Assembly (NCBI GenBank): GCA_016200725.1
Contig: JACQEE010000134.1
Location: 1-11,535, forward strand
Source of the DNA: Chloroflexota bacterium
GTDB taxonomy: Bacteria > Chloroflexota > Dehalococcoidia > SHYB01
DNA: 11,535 nucleotides
Reading direction: 5' to 3'
Numbering within the stretch: position 1 is the stretch's first letter; the number at the start of each line of letters is the position of its first letter. A program made the translations under genes and the position numbers. Under the pieces are notes generated by a model. It saw nothing but the letters and a program-made list of their open reading frames with translations. It did not search any database and was not told the origin of the DNA. Below are positions 7,476 to 11,535 of the stretch, in pieces.

Positions 7476-7512
7476 CCCTCTCCCCTTGTGGGAGAGGGTG
7501 CAGGGTGAGGGG
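7476..7512. repeat. CCCTCTCCC hairpin repeat (copy 2) between the dehydrogenase genes
   Basis: A perfect 9-bp stem, CCCTCTCCC (7476-7484) and GGGAGAGGG (7490-7498) with a 5-base loop, followed by GGGTGAGGGG. The same CCCTCTCCC and GGTGAGGG blocks recur inside the upstream dehydrogenase gene. It fills most of the 127-bp gap between the two genes and could form a strong hairpin in their shared transcript, possibly limiting read-through or protecting the upstream message. Confidence 0.8.
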
Positions 7513-7546
7513 TTTGGCGAGCGAAGCGAGCGGTGTTGCCTTCCTC

Positions 7547-8779
7547 CTACCCCCTTGGTAAGCCGAGGCCGCGCTGGGCGATGAGGTTCTTCTGGATTTC
7601 GATGGTGCCGATGGCAATCGTCGCCTGTACGGAGTGTCTCCAGGCCCAGTCCACCATGCCGTCGTAGGGTGCGGCCTCGTCGCCGGGCTCGAGGAGGCCA
7701 TCGAAGCCCAGGATCTCCATGCCCGCGGCACCGACTGACTGATCGAGCAGGCTGTTGTGCACACGGGCGATGGATGCCTCGTAGGTTGGGACGAGGCCGC
7801 GGGCTTGCATGTCCACTACGCGATAGTTGAGCGTGCGCGCCACGAGATACTCGATTTGTAGTTGGGCGAGACGCTGGCGGATGAGCGGGTCTTTCGCGAG
7901 GGCATGGCCATCTCGTTTCGTCCGGCGGGCGTAGTCGCAGACGAGGTCGAGCGTTGCTTTAGAGCGAGCGTAGCGGGCCACGCCGATGCGCTCGAAGTTG
8001 AGCGCGGTCGTGATGATGTGCCAGCCGTTGTTCACCTCGCCGACGACGTTCGTTGCAGGGACGAAGACATCGTCGAGAAAGACCTCGTTGAGTTCCGATG
8101 GTCCGCTGAGGGCGACGAATGGGCGCACGGTCAGGCCTGGAGACTGCATATCGAGGAGGAAGACGGTGATGCCTTTGTGCTGAGGCACCTCGGGATTGGT
8201 CCGCGCGAGAAGAAAGCACCAGGACGCGTGGTCGGCGTAACTCGTCCAGATCTTCTGGCCGCTGATGCGAAAGCCGCCCTCGACCGCGACCGCGCGCGTT
8301 TCCAGCGAGGCAAGGTCGGAGCCGGCGTTGGGCTCGGAGAAGCCCTGGCACCAGATGACCTCGCCGCGGGCCATCGGCAGCATATGGCGCCGCTTTTGCT
8401 CTTCGCTGCCGAACATCATCAGCGTCGGGCCGATGAAGTTCAGGTTCATGTACTGCGGGCCGCGCGGCTCGTGAGCGGCCCACATCTCTTCGCGAACGAC
8501 CGCCTGCTCCCAGTGGGAGATCCCCTCTCCCGTCTGCGTGAGAGGACCTCTGGCGTCAGCCAGAGAGGTGAGGGTCCCCCCTTGGCCGCCGTACTCCTTG
8601 GGCCACGCGCGTGTGAGCCAGCCGCGGCCGGCGAGTTTGCGGCAGAACTCGATGGTGAATGGCCACACCTGCTCGCCGCCAATGAACATGCCGCGCCACC
8701 AGTCGGGCAGTTCCTGGTCGATGAAGGCGCGGAGTTGCGCGCGGAAGGCTTCGGCCTCTTCTGGGAAATGGAAGTCCAT
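7547..8779 (-). CDS. Acyl-CoA dehydrogenase, probable catalytic subunit, with repeat-derived insert
   Basis: A 410-aa acyl-CoA dehydrogenase. It has the N-terminal domain MDFHFPEEAEAFRAQLRAFI, AWPKEYGGQGG (58-68), WCQGFSEPNAGSDLASL (143-159) as flavin and substrate loop, ISGQKIWTSYADHASW (172-187), NFERIGVARY (261-270) and the closing GTIEIQKNLIAQRGLGLPR (391-409). Glu263 in NFER sits where isovaleryl-CoA-type enzymes keep their catalytic base. ATG at 8779 is chosen although the frame is open to 8893: the family motif starts here and the 38 upstream residues look non-coding. No clear ribosome site is visible. Residues 69-87 are an insert in an otherwise continuous motif (GGQGG directly followed by SHWEQ in the expected form) and are encoded by a hairpin repeat. 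The second dehydrogenase follows on the same strand; an alpha2beta2 enzyme is likely. Confidence 0.9.
   Translation of the reverse strand: MDFHFPEEAEAFRAQLRAFIDQELPDWWRGMFIGGEQVWPFTIEFCRKLAGRGWLTRAWPKEYGGQGGTLTSLADARGPLTQTGEGISHWEQAVVREEMWAAHEPRGPQYMNLNFIGPTLMMFGSEEQKRRHMLPMARGEVIWCQGFSEPNAGSDLASLETRAVAVEGGFRISGQKIWTSYADHASWCFLLARTNPEVPQHKGITVFLLDMQSPGLTVRPFVALSGPSELNEVFLDDVFVPATNVVGEVNNGWHIITTALNFERIGVARYARSKATLDLVCDYARRTKRDGHALAKDPLIRQRLAQLQIEYLVARTLNYRVVDMQARGLVPTYEASIARVHNSLLDQSVGAAGMEILGFDGLLEPGDEAAPYDGMVDWAWRHSVQATIAIGTIEIQKNLIAQRGLGLPRG
8519..8575. repeat. CCCTCTCCC...GGTGAGGG hairpin element (copy 3) inside a coding sequence
   Basis: This 57-bp block lies within the acyl-CoA dehydrogenase gene. 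It contains CCCTCTCCC (8523-8531) and GGTGAGGG (8567-8574), both shared with the intergenic copy at 7476. It can form two hairpins: CCTCTC (8524-8529) with GAGAGG (8540-8545), and CTCTGGC (8548-8554) with GCCAGAG (8559-8565) around GTCA. Because the block is 19 codons long and has no stop in the frame used, the reading frame survives. Exact ends are uncertain by a few bases. Confidence 0.75.
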
Positions 8780-9128
8780 GACGGGCGGTATCGTAGCATG
8801 AGCGCCTTCCACCTCTGTGACAACAGGGACAACAGGGCCTTGCGTAGGTACGTATAATGTAGTTACGGGCAGATAGACGCAGCAGCGACGCACGCCCCCA
8901 TCACCCGGCGAGTCTTAGCCTCGCCCGGCTCTCCCATAACCCGCCTCGCCAAGTCGTCCCTGTAACCACTGTCGCTTATCGCCACGCTATAGGTGAACGT
9001 TGTGCTGTTGTCGAACAGGAGTCGCCCTGAAACAAAAGGTGCATCGCGACGAAAAAATGCGGCAAAATCCCGCGATTCCCGCCGGCCGCTTCAGTTGGCG
9101 CGGTGCGGAATGCGCGGCTGACAGCCCC
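8780..9128. other. Upstream half of a divergent intergenic region
   Basis: About 350 bp with no gene I can support, between the dehydrogenase start and the iterated repeats. A 9-bp tandem repeat GACAACAGG x2 occurs at 8819-8836, about 40 bases upstream of the dehydrogenase start. A TATAAT lies at 8853-8858 on the + strand, without a good -35 box. The rest is plain GC-rich sequence; open frames crossing it lack ribosome sites and familiar motifs. Confidence 0.4.
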
Positions 9129-9228
9129 GGATACGGGAGGGTTAGCGCGGCCGAGAGGTCGGGATACGGGAGGGTTAGGGATGGGATACGGGAGGGTTAC
9201 CCTGAAGCAATGCCCGCGTGCGGGAGGG
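9129..9228 (+). repeat. Iterated GGATACGGGAGGGTTA direct repeats with G-quadruplex potential
   Basis: Three exact copies of GGATACGGGAGGGTTA lie at 9129-9144, 9162-9177 and 9184-9199, and a degenerate copy (GTGCGGGAGGGTG) ends the array near 9230. The shared core CGGGAGGG starts at 9134, 9167, 9189 and 9221, that is at spacings of 33, 22 and 32 bp, close to whole DNA turns. Between 9161 and 9196 seven GGG runs are separated by loops of one to four bases. The array ends about 115 bp before the thiolase-like gene, a fitting place for a regulator-binding array or a structural switch. Confidence 0.85.
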
Positions 9229-9282
9229 TGCGAATCTTTTACGCTCGGCCCAAATTGACCGATCACCCGTTCACGCGCGTAA

Positions 9283-9312
9283 TTGCCTATTTCAATTCAC
9301 CGGCGACATAAT
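9283..9312 (+). promoter_or_regulatory. Possible promoter of the thiolase-like gene
   Basis: TTGCCT (9283-9288) and CATAAT (9307-9312) with an 18-bp spacer resemble sigma-70 boxes and would start transcription about 20 bases before the thiolase ATG. An alternative -35-like TTGACC occurs at 9255-9260 without a good -10. This is a visual match only. Confidence 0.3.
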
Positions 9313-9342
9313 AGGCGACTTTCGAGCGCCTGGAGGCTTCCC

Positions 9343-10575
9343 ATGGGACCATTGACCGATAAGTACTGCATCGTGGGCGTCGGCGAGACGGCGCACATGC
9401 GGCCCTCGAACCGCACGACGCTATCCATGGCCGTGGAAGCCACGCTCAATGCTTGCAAGGACGCGGGGATCGATCCGAAGCACGTCGACGGGATTACGAG
9501 TTACCAGGCTGGCGACTCGACCTCGGGCATGGCCATCTCCTCAGCGCTGGGGATGCGGCTGAACTACCAGGTAGACATTGGCGGCGGAGGGTCGAGCATC
9601 GAGGCGCTGATCGCGCATGCAGTGGGGCTCCTCGAAGGTGGATACTGTAACTATGTGCTGTGCTTCCGCTCGATGAACGGGCGGTCTGGGCGACGCATGG
9701 GTGGCCAGGCGCCAGGCGGCCCTGCAGCAGCGATGCCGATCACCAACGACGCGGGATTCAACAGCCTGTTTGGTTTCTCGACGCCGGCACAGCGCTTCGG
9801 GTCGACGTGCATGCGCTACATGCACGACTACGGGCTGAAGCCGGAGACGCTGGGCAAGATCGCGATCACACACCGGCGGCACGCGCTGCTCAACCCCAAG
9901 TCCATCATGAGGTCGCAAGGCGAGATCAGGATGGAGGACTACCTCTCGTCGCGCTGGGTGTCGAAGCCGTTCCGGTTGCTCGACTGCTGCTTGGAAACGG
10001 ACGTCGCCGCGGCGCTGATCGTGACGTCGCGGGAGCGTGCGCACGACCTGAAGCAGCCGCCGGTGTACGTCATGGGTGGCACCGCTCGCGTGATGGCCGA
10101 CAACCCATCGTGGAATTACAGCCGCGCGGAGACCCATCGCGTGGCGGGCTTCTATGGCCGAAACCGGATGTTCGGCATGTCGGGCATCGGACCGGAGGAC
10201 GTGGACATCACCTCGTCATATGACGCATTCACGTTCACGACGCTCATCCAGTTGGAAGCCTACGGTTTCGCGCCGCGTGGCGAGGCTGGGGCATACGTCG
10301 AAGAAGGCAACATCATGATCGATGGACGCCGGCCGAACAACCTCTCGGGTGGGCACCTGTCCGAGGGGTACACGCACGGGATCAGCATGGTGATCGAGAA
10401 CGTGCGGCAGTTGCGGAACCGCGCCGACGATTTCTGCCCGCGCTGGGCGGAAGGTATCCACACGCACGACCGCTCGAAGGGATGTCGCCAGGCGAAGCGT
10501 CACCGCATCGCGGCCTGCCTGGGCTGGGGCATGGAGGCGATGTCGAGCAGTTGTGTGCTGCGGGGCGAATTCTAG
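9343..10575 (+). CDS. Thiolase-like protein (SCP-x/Ltp-type, lacks the nucleophilic Cys)
   Basis: A 410-aa thiolase-fold protein of the SCP-x/lipid-transfer branch. The N-terminus CIVGVGETAH (9-18) and the block YQVDIGGGGSSIEALIAHAV (75-94) align with the strand and helix holding the catalytic Cys of true thiolases. Here that site reads GGGGSS (80-85), with no Cys. The C-terminal half has DITSSYDAFTFTTLIQLEAYG (288-308), NNLSGGHLSEGYTHG (332-346, the His-containing loop) and the tail DDFCPRWAEG...IAACLGWGMEAMSSSCVLR. Such proteins act as retro-aldolases or condensing-type partners, usually with a small DUF35 (OB-fold/zinc) protein; none is in the window. ATG 9343 is preferred over the in-frame 9283 because GGAGG (9332-9336) lies six bases before it and the family motif begins at once. 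Its stop lies 2 bp from the convergent SMP-30 gene's stop. Confidence 0.88.
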   Translation: MGPLTDKYCIVGVGETAHMRPSNRTTLSMAVEATLNACKDAGIDPKHVDGITSYQAGDSTSGMAISSALGMRLNYQVDIGGGGSSIEALIAHAVGLLEGGYCNYVLCFRSMNGRSGRRMGGQAPGGPAAAMPITNDAGFNSLFGFSTPAQRFGSTCMRYMHDYGLKPETLGKIAITHRRHALLNPKSIMRSQGEIRMEDYLSSRWVSKPFRLLDCCLETDVAAALIVTSRERAHDLKQPPVYVMGGTARVMADNPSWNYSRAETHRVAGFYGRNRMFGMSGIGPEDVDITSSYDAFTFTTLIQLEAYGFAPRGEAGAYVEEGNIMIDGRRPNNLSGGHLSEGYTHGISMVIENVRQLRNRADDFCPRWAEGIHTHDRSKGCRQAKRHRIAACLGWGMEAMSSSCVLRGEF

Positions 10576-10577
10576 TC

Positions 10578-11441
10578 TTAGGGCCAGCCTGCGCCTGGCG
10601 TTTCGACGCGTACGGACTCGATCCAGGAAACGCGCTTCGTGGGGTCGTTGGGGTTAACGAGGTCTCGCTTCGCCGTGCAGAGATAGAGCGTGCGACGGTC
10701 GTTGCCGCCGAGCATGGGCGCGACGGCCATCTTCCCGGCTACGACCACCCGGTGCGTGACGCGCCCGCCCTCAAGCACGCGGACGAATTGCTCTGACGTG
10801 ACCATGCCAACCCACACGCCGCCTTTCGCATCGAGACAGATGCCGTCTGGGACGCCGTCGAGAGCAGCAAAGACGCGGCGCCGCGAAAGTGAGCCATCGC
10901 TAGCGATGGCGAAGGCCGTGAGCCGCCGCGCAGTTGTTTCGGCGACGACGAGTGTGCGGCCATCGGGTGTGATCGCCATGCCGTTGGCCATCTGCATATC
11001 GCGAGCAGCGACGGTCGCAGTGCCATCTTCGGACACCATGATGAGCAATGTCGGCTGCCCGGGGGCGCCACCGCTCATCGCGTGAGAGATGGTGCCGATG
11101 TAGGCGCGACCTTTCGCGTCCACGACCATGTCGTTGGGGTCGGTATCGCAAAGCGCCGAGAGGTCGGCGTATGTGGTGAGCGTGCGACCCTTGAGCCGAA
11201 GGACTCGGCGGTCTGCCATGGAGATGACGAGCAGGGTGCCATCGGGGAGCCAGCCGAGGCCGGAGGGGCGCGAGGGAATGGCGACGGCTGTTTCAGCCCG
11301 CTCGTTGTGGGTCAGCGCAACGACGCGGTGGGCGTGCATGTCGGAGAACCAGAGGCGGCCCTGGTGCCAGCGTGGCGCTTCGGCGTACGTCAGGCCGGAA
11401 AGGACGACTTGCGGCGTAAGTAGCAGCGGGTCCGAATTCAC
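10578..11441 (-). CDS. SMP-30/gluconolactonase/LRE-family beta-propeller hydrolase
   Basis: About 287 aa, the normal size for the six-bladed SMP-30 fold; these enzymes are metal-dependent lactonases or related hydrolases in the cytosol. From the chosen start, candidate metal and substrate residues are Glu21 in AEAPRW, Asn103 in DPNDMVVD, Asn153 in MANGMAITPDG and Asp199 in GVPDGICLD, matching the Glu-Asn-Asn-Asp set of the family, with repeated blade motifs such as LWFSD and DGTLLVIS. The start is a GTG at 11439-11441 with GAGG five bases upstream; the frame is also open to a GTG at 11495, but that has no ribosome site and would add 18 unusual residues. It is divergent from the gene starting at 11507 and convergent with the thiolase-like gene. 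A lactone intermediate from ring cleavage or oxidation would fit the catabolic surroundings, but the substrate is unknown. Confidence 0.88.
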   Translation of the reverse strand: MNSDPLLLTPQVVLSGLTYAEAPRWHQGRLWFSDMHAHRVVALTHNERAETAVAIPSRPSGLGWLPDGTLLVISMADRRVLRLKGRTLTTYADLSALCDTDPNDMVVDAKGRAYIGTISHAMSGGAPGQPTLLIMVSEDGTATVAARDMQMANGMAITPDGRTLVVAETTARRLTAFAIASDGSLSRRRVFAALDGVPDGICLDAKGGVWVGMVTSEQFVRVLEGGRVTHRVVVAGKMAVAPMLGGNDRRTLYLCTAKRDLVNPNDPTKRVSWIESVRVETPGAGWP

Positions 11442-11442
11442 G

Positions 11443-11471
11443 TTCACCTCGCCGTGCAGGCGTCGTATAGG
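11443..11471 (+). promoter_or_regulatory. Possible promoter for the gene starting at 11507
   Basis: TTCACC (11443-11448) and TATAGG (11466-11471) with a 17-bp spacer resemble sigma-70 boxes in the 65-bp divergent gap before the partial + strand gene. The -35 box lies next to the SMP-30 gene's ribosome site, so the two starts may compete. This rests on a visual match only. Confidence 0.3.
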
Positions 11472-11506
11472 ATTGGGCGAGTTCCACGACTCCACGGGAG
11501 CGACTC

Positions 11507-11535
11507 ATGGCTGACCACGACGCACAGATGCTGAA
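11507..11535 (+). CDS. Start of an unidentified gene, cut by the window end
   Basis: ATG at 11507 opens a frame reading MADHDAQML before the sequence ends. GGGAG (11496-11500) lies six bases upstream, a good ribosome site, and a candidate promoter precedes it. Nine residues are too few to name a family. It is divergent from the SMP-30 gene. Confidence 0.6.

Noticed and set aside
7420..7764. N-terminal extension of the second dehydrogenase upstream of 7419
   Set aside because: The extension runs through repeat DNA and overlaps the upstream dehydrogenase; the family N-terminus begins at the ATG at 7419.
7862..8857. 331-aa open frame on the + strand opposite the acyl-CoA dehydrogenase
   Set aside because: It is antisense to a clear enzyme gene in GC-rich DNA, has no ribosome site or family motif, and reads as low-complexity charged sequence.
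8853..8858. Perfect TATAAT as a + strand promoter
   Set aside because: No suitable -35 box upstream, and the next + strand gene begins almost 500 bp later, with closer candidate boxes.
9129..9228. CRISPR array
   Set aside because: Repeats are only 16 bp, spacers are 6-17 bp and uneven, and there are no cas genes.
9000..9311. 103-aa + strand frame across the iterated repeats
   Set aside because: Its repeated peptide (GYGRV-type) is simply the translation of the direct repeats, with no ribosome site or recognisable domain.
11442..11495. Longer SMP-30 start at the GTG at 11495
   Set aside because: No ribosome site precedes it, while the GTG at 11441 has GAGG at proper spacing and gives the usual family N-terminus.

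Overview
The window reads as a fragment of a GC-rich bacterial chromosome carrying catabolic genes: metal-dependent hydrolases, an F420/FMN-type luciferase-like oxidoreductase, a pair of acyl-CoA dehydrogenases, a thiolase-like enzyme and an SMP-30 lactonase. A luciferase-like enzyme with F420-type motifs, together with abundant CCCTCTCCC/GGGTGAGGG hairpin repeats, fits a free-living environmental organism such as Chloroflexota or another soil or aquatic lineage that uses F420. No rRNA, tRNA or marker gene is present, so the lineage is not settled.

Layout. Bases 1-2534 (+) form a compact operon: the 3' part of one amidohydrolase-2 protein, a second complete paralogue 10 bp later, and a small cupin with a strong ribosome binding site. 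Bases 2535-3529 are decayed DNA: about 400 bp with no recognisable gene, then the C-terminal remnant of an APC-type amino-acid permease with a frameshift, an in-frame stop and no N-terminal membrane domain. A 473-aa ion/organic-anion transporter (3536-4957, -) converges on that remnant. It is divergent from the luciferase-like oxidoreductase (5199-6104, +).

Two acyl-CoA dehydrogenase subunits lie on the minus strand (8779 down to 7547, then 7419 down to 6328). They look like partners of a heteromeric enzyme, because a glutamate at the isovaleryl-CoA-dehydrogenase-type position is seen only in the first. Hairpin repeats occur downstream of the pair, between the two genes and, most unusually, in frame inside the first gene.

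A 563-bp divergent region (8780-9342) precedes the thiolase-like gene (9343-10575, +). It contains three identical 16-bp direct repeats plus a degenerate fourth, spaced 33, 22 and 32 bp, which also form a strong G-quadruplex motif. An SMP-30/gluconolactonase-family gene (11441-10578, -) converges on the thiolase with a 2-bp gap. A new + strand gene starts at 11507 and runs off the window.

Together the genes suggest oxidation of an organic acid or cyclic compound through CoA thioesters (acyl-CoA dehydrogenase, then a thiolase/retro-aldolase-like step), with lactone or carboxylate hydrolysis by the SMP-30 and amidohydrolase proteins and uptake by the transporter. No CoA ligase, hydratase or regulator is in view, so the substrate cannot be named. 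I found no convincing new multi-gene system. The most unusual signals are the coding-sequence repeat insertion and the iterated G-rich repeats.
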